A stretch of 64,000 bases of DNA from Kingdonia uniflora (Eukaryota > Streptophyta > Magnoliopsida > Ranunculales > Circaeasteraceae): contig JACGCM010002435.1 of NCBI GenBank assembly GCA_014058105.1, positions 2,108,001-2,172,000 of the forward strand, in the 5' to 3' direction. A model generated the notes under the pieces. That model was not told the DNA's origin. It saw only the letters and a list, made by a program, of their open reading frames with translations, and did no database searches. Positions 12,380-24,454 of the stretch are shown piece by piece. Positions within the stretch are counted from its first letter, which is position 1. Each line of letters starts with the position of its first letter. Position numbers and translations under genes: made by a program.

Positions 12380-12785
12380 CAGGATGAAGACTTTTGACAG
12401 ACAGATCTGCTAAACCGCGAGGATCAGGGATCAATATCGTTCTCGTTATACCATCTATCATAGAATTAAAAATGCTATTAAACTCATGTTTTATACCACT
12501 AATAATGAAATAGAGTATGAAGCTATCCTGCATGGGCTGGATCTTGCCATAGCACTTTGGGAAGAAGAAATAGCTGTCTGGGTAGATTCCATACTAGTAG
12601 TTAACCATTACAATAAGACATTTAAAGCATCAGGAAAAATGGTTGACTAAGTAGCTCTGGTCAAAGAAAAAATGGAGAAATTAAAAGCAATAAGGATCTC
12701 TTATCTATCCATAGCTAAAATCTGCCACGCCGACGCACTAGCATACATCGCTTCAATTCTCGAAGATAGTGAAAAAGATCTTTGA
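12380..12785 (+). pseudogene. Second (archaeal-type) RNase H domain
   Basis: After the gypsy RNase H a second one follows: LLTDRSAKPRGSGINIVL (the usual TDGSA has become TDRSA), then NEIEYEAILHGLDLAI with the catalytic Glu, VWVDSILVVNHYN, and CHADALAYIAS. Duplicate RNase H is a known hallmark of the Tat lineage. The first catalytic block is altered and there are frameshifts. Confidence 0.75.
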
Positions 12786-13029
12786 ACATCAAGGTAATCA
12801 AACATTTTAGTCTCGATACAAGCTACACCATGCAGATACAAGTTATTGAAGAAGAAGATCCTGAAGATTAGAGAAGACCATTTTTAACATACTTCAGTTC
12901 TAACACCCTTTCGAATGACAAAGAAGAAGCTCGATTACTCTTAGCCAAATGTCCATGGCTCAAAGTCCAAGATGGGGTCGTATATCGAATCACCGAGGGA
13001 TGACCGATTATCGAATGCATCTTGTAGAA

Positions 13030-14103
13030 GCAAGCATAAGTTAAAATTAAAGAACTTCACGAAAGGAATCTACGTAGCTCAAGTCTCAAGAAGATCACTA
13101 GCACAAATAAAGTTTTCACAAGGATTATAATGGCCAAAAATGAGACAAGACTACAAAGAATTTCTTCAAAAATGCTACAAGTGCCAAATCTATGCTAAAG
13201 ACATCAAAAGGCCAGCCCTCGACTTACACGTTAGTAATGTTCTCCGGCCATTCAAAATATGGGCATTTGGCATCATTGGTCCATTCCACCCAGCATAGGG
13301 TAATAGAAAATTTGTTCTTGTGGCAACAAATTACTTCATAGAGTAGGTCAATGCAGTACTACTATGTTACACCGACGAGAATGAAGTAATCAAGTTTCTT
13401 TGGGAACACATCATAACCAGATTTGGCTATTCATAAATGATACGATCTGATAATGGTAAGCAATTCATTAGCAGCAAAGTCTTTAATTTCCTCCACAAAT
13501 ACATGATTTAATTATCTACTTCGACGCCATACTATCTTCAGGGAAATGGTCAAGCTGCAGCTATCAACAAAACTATCAAATCAGGATTATGCAAGCACCT
13601 TGAGGAAAGGAAGGGTAGATTGGTCAATGAACTACTTAGTGTATTATGGGCATTTATTAAAAAACTTCTTAAATGTCAATTAGATATAAACTATTCATGA
13701 TGACCTTTGGTACCAAAGCAGTGATCCCCTCAGATATTGATCTCCCAGGTACCAGACAAAAAGTCACAAAAGAAGAAAACAAATTTGGACTTCTCTGCAA
13801 CCTCAATTGGATCGAAGAAACACGAGACCACGCCATTACAAACTTGGGGCGATGCCATGACATTCTCAGAAAAAAGCATGCAATAAGAAGGTCAGGAAGT
13901 ATACATTCGACATCGGTGACCTCGTCCTTCGGCGAATCCAAGGTAGTACTTGACCCAATTTTTTTACAAATTATCTAAAAATTGGGATGGGCCTTACATT
14001 ATCAGTCACAAGAATGATAGTGGAACATATTGGTTAATGACTGAAAATGAAGTACAACTTGAGTATCCATGGAACATAACCCATCTAAATTTGTTCTACA
14101 GAT
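13030..14103 (+). pseudogene. Integrase domain
   Basis: The frame around 13130-13680 reads QDYKEFLQKCYKCQIYAKDI (zinc-binding part), PFKIWAFGIIGPFHPA, VIKFLWEHIITRFGY, IRSDNGKQF and [19 protein letters not shown]. Compared with the integrase at 33322 the first catalytic Asp (in IDLIGP) is lost, the DNG Asp remains, and the Glu of GQVEA is replaced (GQAAA). The C-terminal part continues to NITHLNLFYR at about 14100. It is inactive. Confidence 0.8.
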
Positions 14104-14670
14104 AACAACTATACTCTCTTTCAATAACTTCAAATAAAGACATCTTTACTATCATTACATCATTAATTTACATTTCTTCATATCGGTAACTACTTGTCAA
14201 GTATTTACCAACACTAAGTTCATTTCTTCGACAAACTAGCATCCAATTAAAGAACATTGTTTGCCAATCATTACTACTTCGACAATTGGATAACCAGCTT
14301 GTCTTTTCCATCAAGCCAGATATCCCATCTAGAAAAAGCATCCGGCCACATTTCTCCAATGACAAAGCTATCACATGGCTATCTGTCTATCTTTATAGAT
14401 CAAATTGTACAAAAAACAAAGATCTAACACACATTTATAAGATAGTATGTCCTACTATTACTCATATCGCATCAAACACTTAACATATTTTTCTAAGAAA
14501 TATTATGTATTACTATCGACTATTTTGTTGTTCAACAACTATACTTCACAAATACATCACTCGATAAGGCTACATCAAACATAAACAAAAAGAAAATTAT
14601 CAGATATCTAAAAAAAATTGTCTCGGTCCCATCGACCACTTGTACAAAAACTCCATTCAACAAAACCCAA
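14104..14670 (+). other. 3' spacer after integrase
   Basis: This AT-rich stretch lies between the end of pol and the antisense gene. Unlike the equivalent spacers at 34400-35030 and 44060-44825, I see no 195-bp tandem array here. Confidence 0.4.
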
Positions 14671-16931
14671 TTAACTCCTACTATTTTTGTCCTCGAGGAG
14701 ATGAGTTATACTAACATCCTTTACTGAAAGACGAGTAGTAAGGTTATCTAGCACTTCTTTAGGAATAGTACCTTTGGGCAGCACAGGCGCTGGTACTTCG
14801 GGCACATCATCTTTTGGATCTGAGTTAGAGATAATGGCCCCAGCAGCAGGAACCAATCCCTTATAAAAGTCTTTTCTCTCCTCCATCTCATGGAATTCTT
14901 CTCCAAAGTGGCCTTCATACGCTTGAGGTCGTCAATATTGACTCGCTCAACTTCTGCTCTTAGTTTATTGACCACCTTGGCGTGCTCCTTCGTCATTGAC
15001 CTCCGCTCGGCCAAAACCTCCTCACGGACATCATTATCAAAATTGCCTTTTGCAAAGCCAGGGCCTCTTCCATCTCCTACGCCAGATCGGCCTTGAGCTG
15101 GGCAATCTCTTTATTCTTTTCTCCAAGACACATCTTTTTAGTATCTGCAATGGCCACCTCCATCCACTTGGCCACCCCCCACTTCATCTTCTCAAGCTTT
15201 TCCTCTAGCTCCTCTTTCTCAGTCGTGAGCTCTTTCTCAATGTTCTTCAAGACAAAGAGCTCATTGGGAAGATCCTGCCCATCAAGCATCTGAGGGTTAG
15301 CATCGAGAAGCTGCTTCTTAATATGTATCAAAATTCGACAGTGAGACCTCGATGAAGGCACCGAAGTTATTAAAGGAGGAAGAGCATGGAAGTTTCTAAC
15401 CTGATTCATCGTGTGGTAACCCTTAATGAAGAAGGTCAAAAGGCTCTCAGCCCTAACATGGCAGTGGGAAAATTTCTCCTCCAAAGAGCCCTTCTCAGTA
15501 GCAAATGCCTCGATAGTCTACTGTGTTTCCTCATGAGGCCTACTCAACCCCTACTAACCTTCGCCTTGGTCGGCTCTTGGGAGTCCTTATTCATCAATAA
15601 GGCTGTTTTTGCCTTGACCGACTTGGGTGATAGACCTTGCCTACCAACAGCATCATCTATCTCTCCCCCTTTGATAGGAGATCGTCGAGATGACCTCTTT
15701 GCCAATGGAGTCATAATCAATAGGAGGGTTGACAACCCTTTTTCTCTTATTCTTGACAAAGGACCCACTCAACAGGGCCTCCTTCTCTGCTGCAGAGTCA
15801 GTTGTCTACCCACCCAAAATAGGGTTCTCGTGGGGCAGACTCAAATCAGTAGCCCTCTTATTTTTGGCAGACATTTTTCTATTGATAAAGGGGATATCAG
15901 CTCCTTTGGTTCGAGTTCTTTTTATTCCAGCCTCTGGGAACAAACCTTTGATCTTCCCTTAATCGGTAACAAAAGAGTCGATTCAACCGTAGTAATTGGT
16001 CTTGATATTGTATAACTTTTCCTGGACCTTGGACTTTCTATCAACCTCCTTCAGAGCTGCACGAAGACTAAACAAAAGACAGATACACACAAATTTCAAA
16101 TAAACAAACAAGTCAAATCTTTTACAAATATGTTACCTATTAACATACCTAGATTAAAGCATTTTCTTTTCAAAGGCCCCCCTGAATCATTCTGGTCAAA
16201 TTCTTAATTCCCAGACACAAGAAGACAGTCGGTAAAGTATTGCCCCCCTGTAGACACTATCTCATAAAACAAAGGCCTACTCAATAACCTTGCTAAGTAC
16301 CTATACCCCAGCTTCTGGGGATTATGTTTGAGTGTGTAATACACACAAATGTCATCCACAGTGATCAGCTCCTCCCCCTCTCCTTTAATCTACCGTTTAT
16401 CACTCCCACCACCCTGAAGAGGTCATAGATTTTCAAATTGAACTGATTAGGAGCAACGTCAAAGAAATTTAGGAAGTTCTTTTGGTTAGCTCGAAGAGGC
16501 AAATTTAACCCCTTCCTTATCTATTCTCGATGGACAAGAATGCCATCCAATCTAATGTTGTTAAAGATACCATACTTCTTCATAAAATTTAATATTTTAC
16601 TAGTCTTTGGAACCTCCCCATAGTACTTCGTGTCTTCCTCTTCCACATCTTCTTCCCCACCATTACTCCCTTCCCGATTACTTTCCTGCGGCTCGTGATC
16701 CACATCGGTGTCAGTTCTCTCCCCATCTAAAACTTTGATCACCCTTGCCTCCAATGTGAATCGATTATCACTAACCACATGCGAACTACTCTGCCTAACT
16801 CTATACCTACCGCCCAACTCTTGAGTACAAGTTGTAATATCGTTTAATAATGGTTCTACATTAACGAGATTCTCGAAGATCCCTTTTCTATCAGTATCAT
16901 GACCGTTAGCATTTTGGACTGGTTCAATCAT
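14671..16931 (-). pseudogene. Large antisense gene (aORF) of the Tat element
   Basis: This gene runs opposite to gag-pol. An N-terminal acidic part (TDTDVDHEPQESNREGSNG, 16700) precedes [20 protein letters not shown] and [20 protein letters not shown] (16390-16520). That block matches IRLGMELPLRRLVKEVLNFW in the aORF at 37007-37264 and resembles the Pfam 'putative gypsy type transposon' family (PF04195) by memory of its pattern. The C-terminal part (15077-15484 and 14671-15014) is a long coiled coil (EKELTTEKEELEEKLEKMKW). A stop replaces the Gln of GQIRLG near 16521, and other stops and frameshifts occur. The role in the element is unknown. Confidence 0.7.
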
Positions 16932-16939
16932 TATTTAAC

Positions 16940-17686
16940 CTGAAAATCATATCCCCCTTTTTAAGTTAGTATAATATCATGTCCTATACATCATATATAT
17001 TCATATGTTTGTCTCGATACTGTTATTAAGTATTATTCTCCAATCCATCATTCTTTCTATTACTATCTAGTTCAACATTATTAAATTAGTTATCGATGCA
17101 AGTTTCACATTAAAATTTTACTCAAAGTCATAACATCGAGAATTATTTTGTCCCTAACATATTTTGGTCGAGTTTACAGGATCTATGAAATTTCTCGAAG
17201 TCGTTTCATCTGTCACACGATTTCTTGCCAAAAGGACTCGAATCCAAAAAATTTGATTTTTTATTCTCTCCGGCGCAAAATCTGGCCTAAATAAGCAGGA
17301 AATCTGGCACCACATTTGTGCATATCCTACGATACCAAATATCACCAGAGAGAGCAACAAATCCCACCGTAACACCGACGGTGACCAAACCACACTCTCT
17401 CCCCACATCACAATCAATTACTTCACACCCTTCTATCCCAACACTCCATTATCATTCATGACACCTTCCAGACATTAAAGACATCCCCATGTCATCACAC
17501 AATAATATAATTATAGAAAAACCCTAAAAGTGTTTTTATTGATTTTTTCAACAAAGCCTAACTATTACTCAAATTCCTTTAAACTTACCATTCCTACAGT
17601 TAATAACTATAATGGGTTTACTCAGAATCACGATACACAAAAACAAGCATTGAATCCCAGTCAAATTCTTAAAATAGAAAACTTAC
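16940..17686 (-). other. Leader intron of the large antisense gene
   Basis: On the minus strand a GTAAG donor at 17686 and an ATTTTCAG acceptor at 16940 sit just before the ATG at 16931. A short upstream exon (17694-17744) holds a 16-codon reading frame. The other two aORF copies also have a leader intron, which supports this one. Confidence 0.4.
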
Positions 17687-17863
17687 CCTAAATTCACTGG
17701 GTTTCCAAATCCCTCTCTTTAGCAAGTTTTTCCCTCTTGATCATATCACTATACCCCTCGTTATTAATGGTTGAAAAAAATACAAGAGAAGAAGGCAATG
17801 AATTGAAGCTCAAAGAAAATATTTTGGAATCAATGAAGCATGAACAGTCATTCACCACGAGGC

Positions 17864-17870
17864 TATTTAT
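17864..17870 (-). promoter_or_regulatory. Candidate TATA box for the large antisense gene
   Basis: ATAAATA on the minus strand, about 120 bp upstream of the short leader exon. It fits the TATA-leader-intron layout of the other aORF copies, but the match is weak. Confidence 0.3.
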
Positions 17871-18705
17871 CGGCCCTACGCGACTGTTCATCGCACCCCT
17901 TCACGACCATTTGAGTAGCCGAGCATAATACCTCGTACGTCTCTTCTCGAGGTCTTTAACCCTTTGACTCCTGAACACCAACAAGCCTATGTATTGCTAC
18001 TCAAGACCATCCATATACCCCTCTATCTCGTATATTATATCCATCATCACCAAGGCAACTCTTATGTTGATAACAAGTGATTGTATCTCCAATTCCATAT
18101 ACCTTAAAACATCACCGACAAGAGAATACCTAGCCATTATTTTACATGCACCTACAACACAACTTTCCTTTTTTACTCCCCTCCTATTTTCTAGGAACAG
18201 TTGTAACTATAATTCAAATTCTAATTAAAATATTTGACCAATACAACTACCAAAATTGACCAGATATCAAATTCTAACTTCAAAGATAACTTGTTTTTAT
18301 TATTTATCAAGAAACATTACATCGATTGGTCCTCGGTAGTTACATTTAAAACAAAGAACATGATTCACTTGCCTACATAGGAAGCTGTCCTCCAACCTAA
18401 TTTTGTCTTCTGCCATAAACCTTAAGAGATCACGACGGTCATCAGCTTCCCAAACTTCATCTGTAAAGATACCTACCAAGCATATATTCTATAGCTATAC
18501 TTATGCCACAAATTAAGGGATTTTACCCTATCAAAATTTGGGGACAGCTCATCCTGTAAATTTTTTTCCTACAACAAATAAGTAATTTGAGAACTATAAT
18601 GTTCGAAAAGAAAAAGGAAGTGTAACAAAAATAGTATTTCGACAACAAAATCTGACAAAATGGATAAAGTAAATTATTTGAAAAGATACTAGAGTACAAG
18701 ATTAT

Positions 18706-19048
18706 TCAATTTTTACAACCACAACAGCCAACAAGATAGCTTTTACAGTCGTCCCAGGCAGCAAGAACATCTTCCTCCCTTTCCAACACCTTGGCACGGT
18801 TTCTTAGACTACAAACACGATCTGGAGGACTCGCAGTTACAGATTGTAACTGATGATGGTACAAATAGTCCTCTTTAGCCACCTTCACCTACACCTCGCT
18901 CATCCCCTCATAGTTTGGCTCCATCGGTACCAACGTCTAATCATTAATACACATTTTGCCAAAATACCATCTCATCATCTCCCAATACTTGAATTCGACA
19001 CGGTTGCAAAAATGCCTCTTCATAGAGCTGAGCCCTTGTCTTTACCAT
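18706..19048 (-). pseudogene. Small antisense gene, element-1 type (copy F)
   Basis: On the minus strand a TATAAATA box (19093-19100) lies 45-52 bp upstream of an ATG at 19048. Reading with one frame change and two stops gives a product of about 114 codons that ends at 18706. It contains YWEMMRWYFGKM, VPMEPNYEGMSEV and a Cys-rich tail (YLVGCCGCKN). Length, TATA spacing, place next to the 3' LTR and the ending resemble the copy at 21700-22053 (tail CGCSGHQGCFRC). I do not recognise the family. Confidence 0.45.
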
Positions 19049-19230
19049 CTTACCAAAGGGTGCAAATGGCCTCCTCTAATACAAACAAAGAGTATTTATA
19101 CATTCAACCCAATGAATCAAAACTCCCAAGGGCCGTACATAGTTCATACATATGAATTTAAGTCACACAGCTGAGTTCGTGATACAAAATTTAAAATTTC
19201 TTCCCAACAAAACAATAGATAATTGTATCG

Positions 19231-19243
19231 AGAATGGGGCGAT
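19231..19243 (+). promoter_or_regulatory. Polypurine tract
   Basis: AGAATGGGGCGAT directly precedes the 3' LTR, where plus-strand DNA synthesis is primed. Confidence 0.7.
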
Positions 19244-19716
19244 TGTAATAGCGTATTCCCCAGATTTGACAAGGAGAAGCTAATGAACTCAGTCAAAGAT
19301 ATTCTTTCATTCGAGATGATGCCAAGTCCACTCCTACAGATCTTGACCTACTACTGTAGCCATTACGCATGATCAAATAGAGCCGTTACAAGATGATCTG
19401 CAAAGTTTGCCCACTGCCTACCAAAATAGAAAACCATTTATTTTTGTAACTGCCTGTATCCATTATAATTACAGGCAGAGCATATGTTAATCAGATCCGC
19501 AACTCTAATATTTTTCCACATTTTTACATCCTTAGATTTTTTCAATTGTAATAACTAGCACCTATTGGATTTGTAAACCTAAATCCTCCTCGAGGTAATG
19601 GTTTTTCCCAAGTTTTACTGAGTTTCTACGTAAAATCTAGCGTGCTCAAGTTTATAATTATAATTTCCTTACGGAAGTATTGGCAAAGTTTACCTTCCAA
19701 AATATACGCCATTACA
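19244..19716 (+). repeat. 3' LTR of the 8012-19716 element
   Basis: It begins TGTAATAGCG and ends GCCATTACA, followed by the target duplication GGGCC at 19717-19721. It aligns along its whole length with the 5' LTR. Confidence 0.9.
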
Positions 19717-19721
19717 GGGCC

Positions 19722-21640
19722 CTCTCTTTACAAAGCTCAGCCATTTAGGCTACATCTCTACTAGGTTAGGGTTATTTCTCACTAGACCCCAGGTTTCTTT
19801 TAAATCATAATATACATATAGTTCAAGACTCCATTGAATTGCATATCTTGAGATATTTCCCACGGGCAAAAACAGATACTAATCATCTTTGTTTGAACAG
19901 TAATATTTCTTATTTGAATAGAGTCAAGTCTAACTCAATTGTTCGAATATGAACCAAAAAAGAACTTTTTTTTTCTTCTAATCTTTTGAGCCACTAAACC
20001 TAACAGTTTGCTTGCCTCCAGATTCATTCTTTTAACCCCTAACTTTTGTAAAATCTTCTCAAATATATAAGGGGTACTTTAATATAATAATGTGAGCTTA
20101 ATCCTAGAGGGAACACTAGGGTTTGAGAGATTCCATTAAACCTTTGAGGAAGCTTAAGATATTGTAACCTATTTAATTGATTAGTTGATTGCTCGCGAGG
20201 ATTGGTCTTTTATCCGAAAGTGTTTTCCACTTCCCTCATCACTGTAAATCTTGTATGATTTAGTTTTTCATTTTGCTTTGATTTTCTTTAGTGGCAAATT
20301 CCACGTATCATTCTTACCGTAGGATTGAGATTAGCAACCTTGATTCCCAACATACTAACCATGGAATTTTTGAAGAAAAGGGGATCTTTTAAACTCTTTA
20401 GAGATCCAATTATTTGTGTAGTTGTATGTCACATGCTTAATGGTAGTAGAGATTGAAATTTATGAGTCCTTGAGATCGATTGATTATGACTAATTAAGTC
20501 AACTAATTAGGTCCAAAATTCTTTAAATTAATTTTCTAATAATGAAGTAGTAATTTAATCCAAATTGATTCTATAATCTAGTGAGAATAAAAAGTGATCA
20601 ATATGCAACGATAATCAACACACATGAACATGAAATTTTAACCCTGTTAAAGATATTTTTGAGGAATTAAATCTATAATTCGTTGTCGAATCCTTGGCAG
20701 CTAATATCCACTATGAAAAATTAATTACAAGAATCTAAATTACTTGCAGACTCAAAAATCACATCCCATTATTACCTATCTTTAATCACCATTCTCGCAA
20801 TCAATCCTTCATTCTCGTAACCCCCTTCATTCTTGGAATGTCTCTCTTCAGATTATTCATCAAAGCCTTTCAAGCTTGAATCGCTCAAGCTCTAAAATTG
20901 TAAAGTTAAAATTAGGTTTAAGTAATTCTAGATCAATTCAACTTGTGAGTTAATTCTCGTTGAATCTCTCGGTGAATTTTCTCTTCACTCAAAATATCTT
21001 AAGCCCTAAAAGTCATTTTTGGAAGAGTTGAAGTTCAAAATAGAAAAGAAGTTCTAAATAGAAAGCTGAAAAATCTCGTGCTCTGTTCAGATATAGCAAA
21101 AGTCTATTCGGAAAGAGGGTTCTACCAAATTTTTTTTAATAAAACAAAATTTTATTGAAACATGAGCAATTATATTCGAGCAGAACAAAAATCTCTTCGA
21201 AGAAAGATGGCTATGCTAGGTTTATTCGAACGGAACAAAAAGTATGTTTGACCAGAAACGTATTTTCATCATGATGCCCATTTTACTCTATTTATTTAAG
21301 TGTTCTAGATCTCATTTCATTTCTAAAAAGGACTAATTAGTAATTTATTATTATTATTCGAACTAAGATATATATGTGCAAAAATTTATGTGGTAATGTA
21401 AGTATGATATGTCTGCGTGTTGGAAATGTTGGAGATAATAATGTAAGAAATCTGTAATTCAAAAATTCGAACTAATAGAGGTCGATAGAGGGATAAATCT
21501 TAAAAAAATAAGCTCGACTTGAAAAATAATGTAATGTATGAGTTCGAGGGAAGGGATAAGTTCAAATAGTCTACCTCAAGATTTTTTGGGTTTCTGTTAC
21601 AAGATAAAAGGGAAAAATTTTGTTTTGAGGGGAAAGTACT
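19722..21640. other. Unassigned AT-rich DNA, possible LTR remnants
   Basis: No coding region is recognised. Around 21170-21240 two copies of a TTCGA(G/A)C(A/G)GAAC-like motif precede a TATTTAT box near 21285, a layout that resembles the LTR promoters at 47014-47190 and 62711-62905. It may hold an old LTR fragment, but I cannot set its ends. Confidence 0.3.
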
Positions 21641-21649
21641 GTATAAACG

Positions 21650-21657
21650 TATAAATA
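21650..21657 (+). promoter_or_regulatory. TATA box of small antisense gene copy E
   Basis: TATAAATA lies 43-50 bp upstream of the inferred ATG at 21700, as in the other copies of this gene. Confidence 0.5.
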
Positions 21658-21699
21658 AGGGTAGAATTTAATTTTTTTGAATATGGAGATGGGATTGTG

Positions 21700-22053
21700 A
21701 TGGTGTGGACCTGATTTCGGAGAATTCGTCATGCTGCTGAAGGACGATTGGCCATAAAGATCGCTGAAATGCGGGAGAGGATTTTTGGATTGTTTGGTTA
21801 CGATGCTGAGTTACCAGTGAGGGATTGTCAGCTCGAAGGACTGAATGTAAGGGGTAGGGAACTTGAGTATGTCCGGTACTTCTATGAGGTCTTCTTTCGT
21901 GAATTGGTGTGAGATCCTGTATATCGAAAAGAGATGATTGGATTAATTGCTAAGATGGAGATTAAATTTGAAGAGGGGATGATCGGGGAAGGAGATCTGA
22001 TCAGATGTGGTTGTTCAGGTCATCAAGGTTGTTTTAGATGTAATTATATGTAA
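21700..22053 (+). pseudogene. Small antisense gene (copy E)
   Basis: A 118-codon frame opens with ATG at 21700 and ends at TAA 22051-22053, with in-frame stops at codon 5 and after FFRELV. The translation includes GRLAIKIAEMRERIFGLFGY, CQLEGLNVRGRELEYVRYFY and a tail CGCSGHQGCFRCNYM. The central part can be laid over the DMPDL...EP.EPINGE.YAYLW core of copies A-D, though similarity is low. It is antisense to the gag fragment at 22930-24390, so it is probably the 3'-end gene of the same minus-strand element after loss of pol. Confidence 0.45.
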
Positions 22054-22059
22054 AGTGTT

Positions 22060-22925
22060 ATCCTAAATAAATAAAGTGTTGTTGAATTTAACTGAAAAGT
22101 TAGAATTCAACTTGATCCTCTATAGTTACAAATGTCGTTGAGACTATTTTAATAAACAAATTTTGAATCAGTTTGAAAATTTTGTTAGCTTTGAAATGAC
22201 GTTACTACTATTATAAGTATAAGGATTAAAATTAGAAAAAGTGCAGGAGCTTCTAGTTTTGCTTTTTATTTAAAGCTGCAAAAATCTGATATCGTGTGAG
22301 TCAACATAAATATGGGAAAGTTAGATAAAGTTGTGGAAACAGAAGATAAAAATATATTAAAATATGAGGGTAGGGGTAATGATGGAAATACGGTTTATTG
22401 AAAAGGTACAAGACGTCTCACATGGATACTGGAAAGGACGCCGCGGTTCCAAAACTGAGGATGGGTCGTGCGAGGTACAATAACTGTAAGCCGTTAGAGA
22501 GATAATGTTTTTCAAGTTCTGAAAATTTGGGGGACACAGATAGGGAAGCGTTAAAAAATTGTAGAGGCTTTGGTAAGGATTTATCCAAGGGAGATTAACA
22601 GTCAAAGAGAGTTGCAAGCACAAAATCACGTAGGTGGCTATGCAGCAGCGTTGTGAGATCGCAACATTCTGATAGTCTCCTGAATTTTGATCTGTTGGAA
22701 TTTGTGATCTGATTGATTTCGATCATGTTAGTGTGGTGCATATGGTAAAGATGCTTCTCCTCAGCTTGATGATTGACCTGAATAACTTTAAGCTGCATCT
22801 TATAGCTGCTATCTTTCTATGATTTTAGGTCGACAATATATTCGAGCATCCATACCTCTTTAAAAATATATTCGAGCAGCCTCCATAGAGCATAGAAATT
22901 GTCAATTCAATGATGGTTTACCTTA
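22060..22925. other. No recognised feature
   Basis: Frames on the minus strand at 22357-22798 show no domain. This is the stretch where pol of the minus-strand element would be expected; it is absent. Confidence 0.4.
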
Positions 22926-22929
22926 TGAT

Positions 22930-24390
22930 GTAGACAATATGGTCGACTATCGATTGTTTCCTGTGGTTGAGAGATGCGGTAGAGTGCATCCTTCAAAAGT
23001 AATAGAAAAATTGCGGAGACTTGGATATTCATCTTTGGGAGGATGGGTTTGTTTGTTGGACTGCCTTTCCGAGGGTAGCCATTGTTGCCCTTGTTGCGCT
23101 TCTGATCTCCCTGTTCCTCATTTTGTTAATTGGTTTGATCAGTAGATGGACCTTTAGTAGAGAGGACAGATTTAAAAGATTTTTGTCACTCATACATTAT
23201 CTTCTCCAAGTCGACATAACTTTTGATCTTAGTGATCATCTCCTCCAAGGTCGCAGGTTTGTTGAGGAACTGGTGTTCTTTGGCCTTGCAGTCAAGATGG
23301 ATTGCATTGGTGAAAGCAGTAACGGCTATTTTCAGATCGAGGTTATCCACTTTTTGCGCGAGCTCTAAAAGTTTCTTCGTGAAATCCTCGAACTTCTCTC
23401 CATCGACTGTTTAAGACTAATAAGTGAATATAAATTCTCCTCTTTGTCCATGTTGTGAGCATATATTTTGATGAACTACTTTTGCAGCGAATCGAATGTA
23501 TATATGGAGTCCTCAGAGAGAGAGTGGATCCATCGGAGTGGTTCCTCGCGTAGACTTATGGCGAACAGACGGCAGAGGAAGTGGTTGAAATTGGAGTATA
23601 GTCCGAATGAATCACGGTACTTCCGAATGTGTTCCTTTGGGTCAGTTCCTTTGTATTTATTAATTTTTGGAGTATGAAAACCTTTTGGTATCTCCATATA
23701 GAATACATCTTTGGCAATTGGATTTCCTTATAATTTTATGACGTCGCCGGTAGTACCCAGAACATGTGCTTCGATCAACTCCTTAATTCGTTGGCCCATA
23801 TGCACTTACGTGATGTAATGACGTGTTGGTTGAATTTCTGGGCGAGCAAGTTAGGGATGATGAGTGCCTGTATCTTCACTCTGGCAATCTCGCGCTGGAA
23901 CTTGGTGTTGGAGTTGCTGATCATCGTCCTGACAGACAAAAATTTGGTAACCTCGACTGACTTTGAACTGAACTTTAGCCCCCAAATATGTGGAGGGTTG
24001 TGGTTTGTGTTATATATTCCTTGAAATAGCTTTACTGGCGACTCCTCGAGGTCCCAATCTTTCCATTGCAGAAATACAGGAGGTCTCTGGCAACTGATCC
24101 TAACCTCTGGCTGGAGAAGCCTGCTGAGTATTTTACCGAGCCTCTAGGGCAGTTAGTATTGTTATCATCTGGTCTTCACGTCATTTGAGCTGTATTAAAC
24201 AAACTTGTCATTTTGTGTCGAGCCCTTTCTCACAAAGCTCCCAATCATTTGTTAACTGAAGTTTGAGCTTGGCGCATTTTTTTTATTTCAGCGTTGAGAT
24301 TCGCCCGTAACTCTGTAAGTTGCCCCGGCTCTATTAAAACATCGAGCTGGGTCCCTGTAGCTGGTTGTCTGGAAGTAACCATGATTGAAA
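22930..24390 (-). pseudogene. Gag of a minus-strand Tat element (decayed)
   Basis: From an ATG near 24381 the minus strand encodes a helical N-terminal part (QLTELRANLNAEIKKMRQAQ) with several stops. The capsid block at 23476-23697 follows: KINKYKGTDPKEHIRKYRDS, then SLREEPLRWIHSLSEDSIY. The block continues in broken frames to about 22930. Protease and the rest of pol are missing. The primer-binding site on its right (near 24436-24454, TTGGCACCGTCTGTGG on the minus strand) and the LTR at 24455 show that this is the 5' end of an element. Confidence 0.75.
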
Positions 24391-24454
24391 GTTATAGTGA
24401 AAGAATGCCTTAGGATATCATAGAAATACAATCTTTTCCACAGACGGTGCCAAT

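Larger units (their letters stand above)
8012..19716 (+). mobile_element. Full-length Tat-lineage Ty3/gypsy retrotransposon (decayed)
   Basis: This 11.7-kb element has LTRs of 474 and 473 bp, a primer-binding site, gag, protease, reverse transcriptase with two RNase H domains, integrase, a long 3' region with antisense genes, a polypurine tract and a perfect 5-bp target duplication GGGCC at 8007-8011 and 19717-19721. Two RNase H domains and extra antisense ORFs between integrase and the 3' LTR are known marks of the Tat lineage (Ogre, Retand and relatives). Every coding domain has stops or frameshifts, and the LTRs differ at about 20 positions in their first 108 bp by my hand count, so it is an old insertion. 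Confidence 0.9.

Noticed and set aside
15386..16015. A 209-codon plus-strand frame inside the 8012 element
   Set aside because: It overlaps the coiled-coil part of the antisense gene; its Ser/Leu-rich composition is that of a shadow frame, while the minus-strand reading is homologous to the aORFs elsewhere.
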